Below, piece by piece: positions 18,491 to 27,129 of a stretch of 64,000 bases of DNA. Made by a program: the position numbers and the translations under genes. The notes beneath the pieces were generated by a model. That model saw nothing but the letters and a program-made list of their open reading frames with translations. It searched no databases and had not been told where the DNA came from. The stretch lies in the NCBI GenBank assembly GCA_016720115.1, contig JADJXT010000001.1:806001-870000 (forward strand), written 5' to 3'. The number at the start of each line of letters is the position of its first letter. The first letter of the stretch is position 1. The DNA is from Sphingomonadales bacterium. Its GTDB lineage: Bacteria; Pseudomonadota; Alphaproteobacteria; Sphingomonadales; Sphingomonadaceae.

Positions 18491-19144
18491 ATGAAGCGTT
18501 TTGTTGTTTTTCTGATGGTTGCGCTTTTTGGCGCAGGAATCGCAAATGCCCAGGACGAAACTTCTGTCGCCGCCCCGGCACCTGTTGTCGACGAGGCGGA
18601 GAATATCCTTCATCTTGACCTGTCATCGGGCGGGCGGGTGACCATAAAGTTGTTCCCGCAGACGGCACCTGCGCATGTCGAACGCATCAAGACGCTGACA
18701 CGTCAGGGGTTTTACAATGGCTTGATCTTCCATCGGGTGATTGACGGCTTCATGGCGCAGACGGGTGATCCGACCGGCACCGGCATGGGCGGGTCGCAGC
18801 TTCCCGACATAAAGGCCGAATTCAATCCGATGCCGCATTTGCGCGGAACCGTGTCAATGGCCCGGGCGCAATCGGATGACAGTGCGAACAGCCAGTTCTT
18901 CATCTGCTTCCAGCCACGTTTCGCGCTCGATAACAAATATACGGTTTTCGGCCGCGTTACCTCCGGGATGCAGTATGTCGACGCGATCCAGCGCGGTGAG
19001 CCGCCTGCGATGCCCGACAAGATTGTGCAGGCATCGATCGGTGCCGACAATGTGGCTCCGCCGAATTTTGCAGCGCTTGCCCAACCCGCGACACCTGCCG
19101 AACCGCAGATCACGCTGGATGATCTCAGCAAGCCGCTGAACTGA
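18491..19144 (+). CDS. Exported peptidyl-prolyl cis-trans isomerase (cyclophilin type)
   Basis: 217 residues with signal peptide MKRFVVFLMVALFGAGIAN cut near NAQ. The cyclophilin core is intact: FYNGLIFHRVIDGFMAQTGD, GTVSMARAQSDDSANSQFF and NKYTVFGRVTSGMQYVD. It catalyses proline isomerisation during folding of envelope proteins in the periplasm. A 40-residue Pro/Ala C-terminal tail follows the domain. AGGGAG lies upstream of the ATG. queA follows 24 bases later on the same strand. Confidence 0.92.
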   Translation: MKRFVVFLMVALFGAGIANAQDETSVAAPAPVVDEAENILHLDLSSGGRVTIKLFPQTAPAHVERIKTLTRQGFYNGLIFHRVIDGFMAQTGDPTGTGMGGSQLPDIKAEFNPMPHLRGTVSMARAQSDDSANSQFFICFQPRFALDNKYTVFGRVTSGMQYVDAIQRGEPPAMPDKIVQASIGADNVAPPNFAALAQPATPAEPQITLDDLSKPLN

Positions 19145-19168
19145 CATTAAGCCAAGGATAGGCGCCGT

Positions 19169-20197
19169 ATGCGCGTCGACCTGTTCGATTTCGACCTTCC
19201 GCAAGAGCGGATTGCGCTTCGGCCCGTTTCGCCGCGCGATGCGGCAAGGATGCTGTGCGTGTCAGGCGACGGGCGGCTGGAGGATGCACATGTCCTCGAT
19301 TTGCCGGGGCGATTGCGCGCGGGCGACTGCCTTGTTTTCAACGATACCCGTGTCATTCCCGCGCAGCTCGAAGGGCGCAGGGGCGAGGCGAAGATTGGTG
19401 CAACGCTGCACAAGCGCATCGACCTGCGCCGCTGGCAGGCGTTTATCCGCAATGCCAAGCGACTGAAAGCGGGCGACGAGATCGTCTTTGGCGGCGGCGT
19501 TACCACAACTGCCGAAGAACGGCTGGAGGATGGCAGCTTCATCCTGTTCTTCCACGGGGAGGAGCCGGTCGAACTGTTGCTCGACCGCGCGGGCACCATG
19601 CCGCTGCCCCCCTATATCGCCAGCAAGCGCAGTGTCGATGAGGCCGACAAAAGCGATTACCAGACGATGTTCGCCGCAAAAGACGGCGCGGTGGCCGCAC
19701 CCACCGCCTCGCTGCATTTCACGCCGCAGTTGATGGCAAAGCTGGCCGAAGCCGGGATTGGCCACGAAACACTGACCTTGCATGTTGGTGCGGGCACTTT
19801 CCTGCCAGTCAAGGCCGACGATACCGACGCGCACCAGATGCACAGCGAATGGGGCCGCATCGATGCCGCAACGGCAGCGCGGCTCAACGCAGTGCATGCA
19901 AAAGGCGGGCGTATCATCGCCGTCGGCACGACCTCGCTCCGCCTGTTGGAAAGCGCGGCAAGCAAAGACGGGCAGGTTCAGCTGTTCGAGGGCGACACGG
20001 CCATCTTTATTACCCCCGGCTATCGCTTCAAGGCAGTCGACGGGCTGATGACAAACTTCCATTTGCCCAAATCGACATTGTTCATGCTGGTCAGCGCGTT
20101 GATGGGATTGGAGACGATGCGCGCCGCCTATGCGCACGCAATCACAGCGGATTACCGCTTCTACAGCTATGGGGATAGCAGCTTGCTAATTCCCTAA
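19169..20197 (+). CDS. queA: tRNA preQ1(34) ribosyltransferase-isomerase QueA
   Basis: 342 residues; transfers and isomerises the ribosyl group of S-adenosylmethionine onto 7-aminomethyl-7-deazaguanine in tRNA, making epoxyqueuosine. Family blocks are [68 protein letters not shown] and [20 protein letters not shown]. The length is as expected. Its stop is only 5 bases from the convergent pyk stop. A cyclophilin before queA is a common pairing in related genomes. Confidence 0.97.
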   Translation: MRVDLFDFDLPQERIALRPVSPRDAARMLCVSGDGRLEDAHVLDLPGRLRAGDCLVFNDTRVIPAQLEGRRGEAKIGATLHKRIDLRRWQAFIRNAKRLKAGDEIVFGGGVTTTAEERLEDGSFILFFHGEEPVELLLDRAGTMPLPPYIASKRSVDEADKSDYQTMFAAKDGAVAAPTASLHFTPQLMAKLAEAGIGHETLTLHVGAGTFLPVKADDTDAHQMHSEWGRIDAATAARLNAVHAKGGRIIAVGTTSLRLLESAASKDGQVQLFEGDTAIFITPGYRFKAVDGLMTNFHLPKSTLFMLVSALMGLETMRAAYAHAITADYRFYSYGDSSLLIP

Positions 20198-20202
20198 AGG
20201 GA

Positions 20203-21651
20203 TCAATGCCCCTTCAACTCGTCCCCGGTGAGGCGTACAACATGCAGCACATTGGTGGAGCCCGGCGTACCGAACGGCACGCCCGCCATCATGATCAGCC
20301 GCGCACCTGCGCTGCCAAGATGATAGCGCAACGCCATGCGCTTGCCCTTGGCGACCATTTCCTCAAAGCTGCCAATGTCCCTGGTGGTCACGGCAAAGGC
20401 GCCCCATAGCAGCCCAAGCCGGCGTGCGGTCGTTTTGGACCCGGTCAGCACCAGCACCGGCACGGCTGGCCGCTCGCGTGAGATACGGCGCGCGGTCGAA
20501 CCGGAGGACGTAAAGCAAACGATCGCGCTGGTTTCCACCGTATCGGCAATCCGCCCGCTCGCCTCGGCCAGCGCATCGGCGGTGGTTGCATCGGCGGGGG
20601 TTTCGGTAAAGTGGATGCGCTTGAAGAAATCGGGGTCGCTTTCCACCTGCTGCGCGATCCGGTCCATGATCGACACCGCCTCGATCGGCCAGGCGCCCGC
20701 AGCGGTTTCGGCAGAGAGCATAACCGCGTCAGCGCCGTCGTAGATCGCTGTCGCCACGTCGGAGACTTCGGCGCGGGTCGGTGTCGGCGATACGATCATC
20801 GATTCGAGCATTTGCGTGGCGACGACCACGGGTTTGCCCATCTGCCGTGCGGTCGAGACGATCTTCTTTTGCAGCGGCGGCACTTTTTCAGGCGGCAGTT
20901 CGACGCCCAGATCGCCCCGCGCCACCATCACGCCGTCGGCCAGCTCAAGGATTTCCTCTAGCCGGTTGATTGCCGCAGGCTTTTCGATCTTGGCCAGCAA
21001 GGCCGCCTTGCCGCCGATCAGTTTCTTGCCTTCGGCGACATCTTCGGGGCGCTGCACGAACGACATCGCGACCCAGTCGACCCCCTGTTCGAGCGCGAAG
21101 GCAAGATCCGACCGGTCCTTGTCGGTCAGCGCGGCAATCGGCACCACGACATCGGGAACGTTCAGCCCCTTGCGATCGGACAGCATCCCGCCAACCTCGA
21201 CAATGGTGTCGATATGGTCAGGGTTGATTTCGCTGACGCGCAGAACCAGCTTGCCATCGTCGAGCAGCAGCCGGGCATCGATTTCGAGCGCGGCGAAGAT
21301 TTCCGGATGCGGCAGGTGGACGCGCGTCGCGTCCCCCGCTTTCTTGTTGGTATCGAGTCGGAATGCCGCGCCGGTCTTGAGTTCAACCTTGCCACCGGCA
21401 AAGGTGCCGACACGCAGCTTTGGCCCTTGCAGGTCGACCAGGATCGTTGTCGGACGGTTATAGGCCTTTTCAAGCGCGCGGATATTGGCGATCAACTGTG
21501 CTTTGTCCGCTTGCTCGCCATGGCTCATATTGACGCGGAAGGCATCGGCACCGGCGCGGAACAGCTTTTCGATCATCTCCGGCGTGTCGCTGGCGGGGCC
21601 CAGTGTCGCGAGGATACGGACCTTGCGCATGCGCGGCTTGTGATATTGCAT
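20203..21651 (-). CDS. pyk: Pyruvate kinase
   Basis: About 482 residues; makes pyruvate and ATP from phosphoenolpyruvate in lower glycolysis. Clear blocks are ILATLGPASDTPEMIEKL, LVDLQGPKLRVGTFAGG, the lysine of LAKIEKPAAINRL, MVARGDLGVELPPEKVP and SAETAAGAWPIEAVSIM. ATG 21651 gives MQYHKPRMRKVRILA, close to the family start; an ATG at 21699 would add 16 residues and is equally open, so the N-terminus is uncertain. Divergent from the DUF1244 gene. Confidence 0.95.
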   Translation of the reverse strand: MQYHKPRMRKVRILATLGPASDTPEMIEKLFRAGADAFRVNMSHGEQADKAQLIANIRALEKAYNRPTTILVDLQGPKLRVGTFAGGKVELKTGAAFRLDTNKKAGDATRVHLPHPEIFAALEIDARLLLDDGKLVLRVSEINPDHIDTIVEVGGMLSDRKGLNVPDVVVPIAALTDKDRSDLAFALEQGVDWVAMSFVQRPEDVAEGKKLIGGKAALLAKIEKPAAINRLEEILELADGVMVARGDLGVELPPEKVPPLQKKIVSTARQMGKPVVVATQMLESMIVSPTPTRAEVSDVATAIYDGADAVMLSAETAAGAWPIEAVSIMDRIAQQVESDPDFFKRIHFTETPADATTADALAEASGRIADTVETSAIVCFTSSGSTARRISRERPAVPVLVLTGSKTTARRLGLLWGAFAVTTRDIGSFEEMVAKGKRMALRYHLGSAGARLIMMAGVPFGTPGSTNVLHVVRLTGDELKGH

Positions 21652-21735
21652 CTGGAAAGGCTCTTTCGCGCTCTGGATTTTGTCTCTGTCGATCCCCATA
21701 ACGGGATGGAGCGATTAGGCAAAGGGAGCATAGCT

Positions 21736-22026
21736 ATGCAAATCAGCGATCAGGCAGCGGCAGCGGCATTCCGGCGGCTGGTGGCGCATCTGCAGCACCG
21801 CCATGATGCCGAAAATATCGAGCTGATGGGCCTTGCCGGCTTCTGCCGCAACTGCCTTGCCGACTGGGTGATGGAGGCGCAACCGGAATTGTCGAAGGAA
21901 GAAGCACGCACCCTGATCCACGGCATGCCGCCCGCCGAGTGGAAAGCGAAATATCAGGGTGAGGCGACGCCGGAGCAGTTGCAGCGGATGCAGGAAAGCA
22001 TGGCGAAAAATGCAGCGCACAGCTAA
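21736..22026 (+). CDS. DUF1244 family protein
   Basis: 96 residues. The diagnostic stretch is LVAHLQHRHDAENIELMG followed by LAGFCRNCLADW, with a CxxC pair and a His-rich helix, and later IHGMPPAEWKAKYQ. DUF1244 proteins are small and alphaproteobacterial or gammaproteobacterial, of unknown role, possibly metal binding. GGGAG stands 9 bases upstream of the ATG. The frame is open further upstream, but those residues overlap the divergent pyk start. Confidence 0.88.
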   Translation: MQISDQAAAAAFRRLVAHLQHRHDAENIELMGLAGFCRNCLADWVMEAQPELSKEEARTLIHGMPPAEWKAKYQGEATPEQLQRMQESMAKNAAHS

Positions 22027-22060
22027 CCTCGTAAAACCGCACTTGAGGGGAGGGGAATTT

Positions 22061-23374
22061 ATGAAACGTGCAATTCTGGCCGTCGCCTTGCTGCTGGCGA
22101 GCACACCACTTGCTGCCCAGTCGGGCGGCACGACCTATATCCACGCCGGACGATTGCTCGACCAGCCGGGGCAGGCCCCGCGCGGCGCATCGACGATCAT
22201 TGTGCGCGACGGCAAGATAGCCGAAGTGCGCGACGGGTTTGTCGCGCCAGAGGCTGACGCGCAGCTCGTTGACCTTCAGACGCAGTTCGTCCTCCCCGGA
22301 CTGATCGACATGCACGTCCATATTTCCAGTGATGACAATCTGCTGCGCAGCCGCCTGGAAGGCCCAAGTCGTGATGTCGAAGATGTGTTTGTTATTGCGC
22401 AAAACAACGCCCGGTTGACGCTGGAGGCCGGGTTCACCACCGTCCGCGACCTCGGCGGCGAAGGGCGTGCCACGGCGACATTGCGCGATGCGATCAACAA
22501 TGGCGTGATTGTCGGCCCGACCATCATTCCGGCGGGAACCATGATATCGGTGACCGGCGGCCATGGCGGCGTCAACGGGCTGAACCGCACCTTTACCCAC
22601 GCCATTGCCGCCGAACGCACCAATGTTTGCGACGGGCCCGATGGCTGTGCCAGTGCGGTCCGCGCCCAAATCTCCATTGGAGCCGAAGTGATCAAATTCG
22701 CCGCAACCGGTGGGGTCCGCTCCAATGTTGCGGGCGGGTTGGGCAAGCAGATGACCGATGCCGAGATGAAAAGCATTGTCGATACCGGCCACAGCTTTGG
22801 TCGAAAGGTCACCGCCCATGCGCATGGCAAGGAAGGTATCGACGCCGCGCTTCGGGCCGGGGTCGACAGCATCGAACATGGCAGCTTTATCGACGATGAG
22901 ACGGTGAAGCTGTTCAAGGCGGAAGGGGCCGCACTCGTGCCGACAGCGGTCGCGCCCATTGCCGCGCTGGCACAGGCGCGGCGCGGCGATGCACCGGCTC
23001 CGCAACTCGCCAAGGCCGAGGAAGCTGCGGCAGCGCATGCCGCCAGCATGGCCCGTGCCATCAAGGGCGGGGTGCGCATCCTGTTCGGCACCGATAGCGG
23101 CGTTGCCCCGCATGGCGAAAACGCGAAGGAATTTGCCTTGATGGTCAAGGCTGGCATGGCCCCTGCACAGGCGATCAAATCTGCCACTGCCGACAATGCC
23201 GCCGAACTCGATCGTCCTATCGGCGTGATTGCGCCGGGCCGCGATGCCGACATCATCGCCACAGCGGCTGATCCAATTGCAGACGTAACGGCTTTGGAGA
23301 AAGTCGATTTCGTGATGCGGCGCGGGGTGGTCCACAAATTTGGCGGAAAGCGCCAGCCCTTTCCGCCGGAATGA
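22061..23374 (+). CDS. Exported metal-dependent amidohydrolase
   Basis: 437 residues with a signal peptide (MKRAILAVALLLASTPLAA cut near AAQ). The amidohydrolase barrel shows HVH in GLIDMHVHISSD, a likely carboxylated Lys in IKFAATGGV, metal His in VTAHAHGKEG and SIEHGSFID, and the catalytic Asp in LFGTDSGVAPHG. It resembles the imidazolonepropionase/Xaa-Pro dipeptidase-like group secreted by sphingomonads. GAGGGGAGGGG precedes the ATG. Substrate unknown; a peptide or cyclic imide is plausible. Confidence 0.88.
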   Translation: MKRAILAVALLLASTPLAAQSGGTTYIHAGRLLDQPGQAPRGASTIIVRDGKIAEVRDGFVAPEADAQLVDLQTQFVLPGLIDMHVHISSDDNLLRSRLEGPSRDVEDVFVIAQNNARLTLEAGFTTVRDLGGEGRATATLRDAINNGVIVGPTIIPAGTMISVTGGHGGVNGLNRTFTHAIAAERTNVCDGPDGCASAVRAQISIGAEVIKFAATGGVRSNVAGGLGKQMTDAEMKSIVDTGHSFGRKVTAHAHGKEGIDAALRAGVDSIEHGSFIDDETVKLFKAEGAALVPTAVAPIAALAQARRGDAPAPQLAKAEEAAAAHAASMARAIKGGVRILFGTDSGVAPHGENAKEFALMVKAGMAPAQAIKSATADNAAELDRPIGVIAPGRDADIIATAADPIADVTALEKVDFVMRRGVVHKFGGKRQPFPPE

Positions 23375-23386
23375 ACTAAGGCATGG

Positions 23387-23443
23387 CGCAGCGCGTGCGC
23401 TGCGTCTAATCGCAGCGATTATCGATTCGGGGCGGCCCGCCCC
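23387..23443. other. Two short hairpins between the amidohydrolase and gapR
   Basis: CGCAGCGC-GT-GCGCTGCG (23387-23404) and GGGGCGG-C-CCGCCCC (23429-23443) are perfect short stems in the 92-bp gap. Neither is followed by a T-run. They may slow transcription or shape the gapR leader; the role is unproven. Confidence 0.35.
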
Positions 23444-23466
23444 ATCAAACACCACAGGAGACCGGA

Positions 23467-23709
23467 ATGTCCGAAGGCAATATCGCCGCTGACCAGTTGC
23501 GCCTTTTCATCGAACGCATCGAGCGTCTGGAAGAGGAAAAGAAAGGCATCGCCGACGATATCCGCGACGTTTACAGCGAAGCGAAGAGCCAGGGCTATGA
23601 TGTCAAGATCATGCGCCAGATCGTTCGACTGCGCAAAATGGAAACCCATGACCGTCAGGAAATGGAAGCGATTTTGGAAACATATAAGTCGGCGCTGGGC
23701 TTGGCTTGA
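23467..23709 (+). CDS. gapR: GapR-like nucleoid protein (DUF2312)
   Basis: 80 residues, all helical: [38 protein letters not shown] and [15 protein letters not shown]. This is the DUF2312 pattern of Caulobacter GapR, which forms a dimer-of-dimers clamp on overtwisted DNA and aids replication and cell-cycle progression. ACAGGAG precedes the ATG. It sits alone between repeats. The ctrA gene of the same cell-cycle network is at 54575. Confidence 0.92.
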   Translation: MSEGNIAADQLRLFIERIERLEEEKKGIADDIRDVYSEAKSQGYDVKIMRQIVRLRKMETHDRQEMEAILETYKSALGLA

Positions 23710-23727
23710 GCCATCCTCACCAATTTT

Positions 23728-23833
23728 CGTCACCCCCGCGAAGCCGGGGGCCCATCACCTGCCGTTGAAATTTCTGGTTCCGGTGATGGATTGACCTCTG
23801 GTCACTGCGTTTCCCGCCTTCGCGGGAAGGACG
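23728..23833. repeat. REPIN-like hairpin pair after gapR
   Basis: The left arm starts CGTCACCCCCGCGAAGCCGG at 23728; the right arm contains TTTCCCGCCTTCGCGGGAA and ends in GGACG at 23833. The inner edges CCCATCACC and GGTGATGGA match the unit at 76-181. It fills the gap between gapR and ybjQ. Confidence 0.85.
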
Positions 23834-23876
23834 GAATAAAGTAAGAGGTTCCGAATCCACGATAAAGGAACCCGAA

Positions 23877-24197
23877 ATGCTGATGACCACCACAACCGCA
23901 GTCGAGGGCCGCCCCGTCGCGCAATATCTGGGCGTCGTGACCGGCGAAGTCATTGTCGGCGCGAATATCTTCAAGGATCTGTTCGCCAGCGTGCGCGACA
24001 TCGTCGGCGGGCGTTCGGGTGCCTATGAAAACTCCTTACGCGACGCGCGCGAAACCGCGTTGAAAGAACTGGCCGACGAAGCGCGCGCCTTGGGCGCCGA
24101 CGGCGTGATCGGCATTGACCTCGATTATGAAGTGCTCGGCTCGCAAGGCTCGATGCTGATGGTGAGTGCCAGCGGGACAGCGGTGAAACTGGGATAA
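23877..24197 (+). CDS. YbjQ/UPF0145 family protein
   Basis: 106 residues. Blocks [39 protein letters not shown] and [17 protein letters not shown] are those of YbjQ (UPF0145, sometimes called heavy-metal-binding domain), a small protein that forms pentamers. The biological role is unknown. No signal peptide. AAAGGAACCCGAA stands before the ATG. Confidence 0.9.
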   Translation: MLMTTTTAVEGRPVAQYLGVVTGEVIVGANIFKDLFASVRDIVGGRSGAYENSLRDARETALKELADEARALGADGVIGIDLDYEVLGSQGSMLMVSASGTAVKLG

Positions 24198-24273
24198 GCG
24201 TCACGGCTTGCCGAAGGCGCGTTTCCTGATGTAAGGGCGCGCCTTCAAATCGTTCCAGCCAAAGAAGAGAGCC

Positions 24274-25017
24274 ATGGCAGGCCATAGCAAATTCAAGAAC
24301 ATCATGCACCGCAAGGGCGCGCAGGACAAGAAGCGCTCGGCGATGTTTTCCAAACTCAGCCGCGAAATCACCGTTGCGGCGAAGATGGGGATGCCCGATC
24401 CGGACATGAACCCGCGCCTTCGCCTTGCGGTCAATGCGGCCAAGGCGCAGTCGATGCCCAAGGACAATATCCAGCGCGCGATCGACAAGGCCTCGGCTGC
24501 AGGCGGCGAAGATTATGAAGAAATCCGCTACGAAGGCTATGGCCCAGGCGGTGTCGCCGTGATCGTCGAGGCGCTGACCGACAACCGCAACCGCACCGCC
24601 ACCAATGTGCGCACCGCATTCAGCAAGAATGGCGGGAATCTGGGCGCTTCGGGCGCGGTGAGCCACGGGTTCGACCGTATGGGCCTGATCACCTATCCCG
24701 CCAGCGCGGGCGATGCAGACAAGGTGTTTGAGGCAGCGCTGGAGGCAGGCGCCGAGGATGTCGAAAGCGGCGAGGACGAACACAGCATCTGGACGGCGAT
24801 GGACGCGCTGCACGAAGTGGCGAAGGCACTTGAAGCTGCACTTGGCGAAGCTGAAAGCGCAAAGCTTGCCTGGCGTCCGCAGACGCTGGTCGAGGTCGAC
24901 GAGGCCAATGCCGCTACGCTGCTCAAGATGATCGATACGCTCGAAGACGACGACGATGTCCAGACCGTCTGGGGCAATTACGACGTTTCCGACGAGGTGA
25001 TGGCGAAGCTCGGGTGA
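24274..25017 (+). CDS. yebC: YebC/TACO1-family protein
   Basis: 247 residues beginning [18 protein letters not shown], the unmistakable family start, with [21 protein letters not shown] and MFTA-type blocks later. Family members were annotated as transcription regulators (PmpR); recent work on the family points to a role at the ribosome relieving stalling. It precedes ruvC, the common order in bacteria. AGAAGAGAG precedes the ATG. Confidence 0.96.
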   Translation: MAGHSKFKNIMHRKGAQDKKRSAMFSKLSREITVAAKMGMPDPDMNPRLRLAVNAAKAQSMPKDNIQRAIDKASAAGGEDYEEIRYEGYGPGGVAVIVEALTDNRNRTATNVRTAFSKNGGNLGASGAVSHGFDRMGLITYPASAGDADKVFEAALEAGAEDVESGEDEHSIWTAMDALHEVAKALEAALGEAESAKLAWRPQTLVEVDEANAATLLKMIDTLEDDDDVQTVWGNYDVSDEVMAKLG

Positions 25018-25024
25018 GCGAAAG

Positions 25025-25123
25025 TTCCCCTCCTGCTTGCGGGAGGGGTTAGGGGTGGGCGAGCGAGCCGCCAACGGAACGGGACAGGCCCTCCCCCGGC
25101 CCCTCCCGCAAGCGGGAGGGGAG
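25025..25123. repeat. REPIN-like element supplying the ruvC ribosome-binding region
   Basis: Hairpins CCCCTCCTGCTTGCGGGAGG (25027-25048) and CCCCTCCCGCAAGCGGGAGG (25100-25121) face each other across a 51-base linker. The second ends 4-7 bases before the ruvC ATG at 25128, so its GGGAGGGGAG serves as the Shine-Dalgarno sequence. Confidence 0.85.
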
Positions 25124-25127
25124 TTGC

Positions 25128-25598
25128 ATGATCATCCTCGGTCTAGACCCCGGCCTTGGCACCACCGGCTGGGGGATCATCGCCAAGGAAGGCAACCGCC
25201 TCAGTCATATCGACAATGGCGAGATCAGCACCGATGCGAAACTGCCGCTGGCCAACCGGCTGGTCGCAATCGACGAAAAATTGCGAGCGATCCTCGACCA
25301 TTTCAAACCCGATTGCGCCGCGGTTGAGGAAGTGTTCGTCAACAAGAACCCGCAATCGACGCTGAAGCTGGGGCAGGCGCGCGGCGTGGTGCTGCTCGGC
25401 GCCGCGCGCGGGCGCATCCCCGTCACCGAATATGCCGCCCGGCTGGTCAAGAAATCGGTGGTCGGTACCGGCAAGGCCGACAAGGACCAGATCGCCGCCA
25501 TGCTTCGCATACTGATGCCCGGCCTGAAACTGGCGGGCGAGGATGCCGCCGATGCGCTCGCGGTGGCGGTCACCCACGCGCATCATATCCGGGGTTGA
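25128..25598 (+). CDS. ruvC: Holliday-junction endonuclease RuvC
   Basis: 156 residues; dimeric resolvase that cuts four-way junctions. The acidic active site is visible in [14 protein letters not shown] (Asp), [15 protein letters not shown] (Glu) and [14 protein letters not shown] (Asp). It is somewhat shorter than the usual 165-175 residues but complete at both ends. The ATG follows a palindromic repeat whose last hairpin contains the ribosome-binding site. Works with RuvA and RuvB encoded downstream. Confidence 0.96.
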   Translation: MIILGLDPGLGTTGWGIIAKEGNRLSHIDNGEISTDAKLPLANRLVAIDEKLRAILDHFKPDCAAVEEVFVNKNPQSTLKLGQARGVVLLGAARGRIPVTEYAARLVKKSVVGTGKADKDQIAAMLRILMPGLKLAGEDAADALAVAVTHAHHIRG

Positions 25599-25660
25599 GC
25601 ACCATTTGACGCAAAGCCGCTAAATCGCAGGCATAATTGGCGCGAAGCGCATTTCATCTT

Positions 25661-25726
25661 CTCTGCGTCCTCTGCGCCTCTGCGTGAAAATAATTTGCTC
25701 ACGCAGAGGCGCAGAGAACGCAGAGG
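25661..25726. repeat. CTCTGCG palindrome between ruvC and ruvA
   Basis: CTCTGCGTCCTCTGCGCCTC starts at 25661 (arm to 25687) and the inverted copy TCACGCAGAGGCGCAGAG starts at 25699 (arm to 25726). The arms pair with few mismatches around an 11-base loop. It is a relaxed version of the CTCCGCG palindromes at 3915 and 6846. The rest of the 243-bp gap shows nothing. Confidence 0.8.
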
Positions 25727-25841
25727 TCTTTGGATTGCGACTACGCCGCAGATCAGCTTTTTGCTCTTTCGTGATTTCACACACGTTCCCCCGATGTTCT
25801 CTTTTGCTTGCTAGGAGCGCGCGCAGGCGTTAACCGAAAGC

Positions 25842-26450
25842 ATGATCGCAAAACTTTATGGCCGCATCGATGAAACGGGCGTCGACAGCTTGGTGATCGA
25901 CGTGGGTGGTGTCGGCTATCTGGTGCAGGCGAGCGCGCGGACGCTGGCGGTGCTCGGCGGGGCAGGCGATTTCGCGACCGTGTTCACCGAAATGCTGGTG
26001 AGCGAGAATGACCAGCGGCTGATCGGTTTTGCCAGCCGCGAGGAACGCGATTGGTTTCGCTTGCTGATCGGCGTGCAGGGCGTTGGCGCGAAGGTGGCGC
26101 TGGCGATCCTCTCTGCGCTGGAGGCGGACGATCTGACCATTGCGATTGCCAATGGCGACAGTGCGATGGTCGCGCGTGCGAACGGCGTCGGGCCGAAACT
26201 TGCCAGCCGCATCGTCAACGAACTGCGCGACAAGGTCGGTGCGATGGCCGGGATCGGCGGCGGCGCAAAGCTGGCGGCTGCGGCCAAGGCGGGAAACAGC
26301 CATGTTTCGGATGCGGTCGCGGCGCTTACCGGCCTGGGTTTCAAACCCGGTGAGGCGCAGGGCGCGGTCGCGCTGGCATTTGAGGAACTGGGTGATGGCG
26401 CAACGCTCGACGCGCTGGTGCGGCTGGCGCTGAAAAGGGCGGCGAAGTGA
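25842..26450 (+). CDS. ruvA: Holliday-junction DNA helicase subunit RuvA
   Basis: 202 residues; tetramer that binds the junction and loads RuvB. N-terminal OB fold ([20 protein letters not shown]), two helix-hairpin-helix motifs ([15 protein letters not shown] and [16 protein letters not shown]) and the C-terminal RuvB-contact domain ([17 protein letters not shown]). Standard length and complete. The operon is interrupted after it by a repeat-flanked GIY-YIG gene. Confidence 0.97.
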   Translation: MIAKLYGRIDETGVDSLVIDVGGVGYLVQASARTLAVLGGAGDFATVFTEMLVSENDQRLIGFASREERDWFRLLIGVQGVGAKVALAILSALEADDLTIAIANGDSAMVARANGVGPKLASRIVNELRDKVGAMAGIGGGAKLAAAAKAGNSHVSDAVAALTGLGFKPGEAQGAVALAFEELGDGATLDALVRLALKRAAK

Positions 26451-26473
26451 GGTTTACTCCACCCATCAGTCAA

Positions 26474-26876
26474 CGTCACCCTGAACTTGTTTCAGGGTCC
26501 ATCACTCGGTTTGCCCTGCCCAATAGGAGGCAAACCCAACCCCACCGCCAAATCCACCCAATGCGGGTTATGTTCGTTGATCAGATTGATTTTCCAGGGC
26601 CGATGCCAGTTTTTCAGCTGCTTTTCGCGCCTGATCGCTGGCTCCATTTCGCCAAACAGTTCAAAGTGAACAAGGCGGTAAACCGAATATTTCGAGCTGT
26701 AGCCGGGCGTCGCGCGGTTGCGATGTTGCCACATGCGCCCGACAAGGTTCGACGTCACGCCAATGTAGAGCGTGCCGTAAAGCTTGCTCGCAAGGATGTA
26801 GACGCAAGGTTGTTTTTCCTCTCTCACCTGCTGATCTTAGCTGCGAAATGGACCCTGAAACAAGTTCAGGGTGACG
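26474..26876. mobile_element. GIY-YIG nuclease unit with 29-bp inverted arms
   Basis: A perfect 29-bp inverted repeat bounds the unit: left 26474-26502 (begins CGTCACCCTGAACTTG) and right 26848-26876 (ends CAAGTTCAGGGTGACG). Each arm is itself a hairpin (ACCCTGAA/TTCAGGGT). A nuclease gene lies between, antisense to the ruv genes, and its last three codons and stop fall inside the left arm. The unit separates ruvA from ruvB. A solo pair of the same arms is at 45424-45514. No direct target duplication could be recognised. Confidence 0.75.
26492..26827 (-). CDS. GIY-YIG family endonuclease-like protein
   Basis: 111 residues, a single GIY-YIG domain: CVYILASKLYGTLYIGVTSN contains the two-strand VYI and YIG motif, GRMWQHRN provides the conserved Arg and His, and EPAIRREKQLKNWHR the metal-binding Glu and basic helix. 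It matches the small YhbQ/UPF0213-like group rather than UvrC or homing enzymes, since no DNA-binding module follows. The start is GTG at 26827. The gene lies within perfect inverted repeats that supply its terminal residues DGP and stop codon. Confidence 0.88.
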   Translation of the reverse strand: MREEKQPCVYILASKLYGTLYIGVTSNLVGRMWQHRNRATPGYSSKYSVYRLVHFELFGEMEPAIRREKQLKNWHRPWKINLINEHNPHWVDLAVGLGLPPIGQGKPSDGP

Positions 26877-26895
26877 ATTTTGGGAAAATGGCTCA

Positions 26896-27129
26896 ATGAC
26901 CATTCAAGCTGCTTTTTTTCAAAACAACCCTATCGTCGTCGAACTTGGATTAGACAGCGTTTACCTTTCTTCGCACTGGAACTATCACCCAAAGGTATCG
27001 ATTGCGAAAGCAATGGCGGATCGCACGAATGGTACAATGCGGATAACGTTCGGTCAGCCTGCTATCACTGTATCGTTGTGCGCGAAGGACTGCTGTGGCG
27101 GGGTGAAAGTCAGGACCAATGACCGATAA
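26896..27129 (+). CDS. Small hypothetical protein before ruvB
   Basis: 77 codons starting at ATG 26896 ([18 protein letters not shown]) and ending 11 bases inside ruvB. Composition is protein-like ([20 protein letters not shown], then a CAKDCCGG cysteine cluster), but the segment has lower GC than the neighbours and no family is recognised. It starts 20 bases after the right arm of the GIY-YIG unit. It might be a real accessory gene or a remnant; a second frame (26871-27122) is open over the same stretch, which lowers confidence. Confidence 0.4.
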   Translation: MTIQAAFFQNNPIVVELGLDSVYLSSHWNYHPKVSIAKAMADRTNGTMRITFGQPAITVSLCAKDCCGGVKVRTNDR

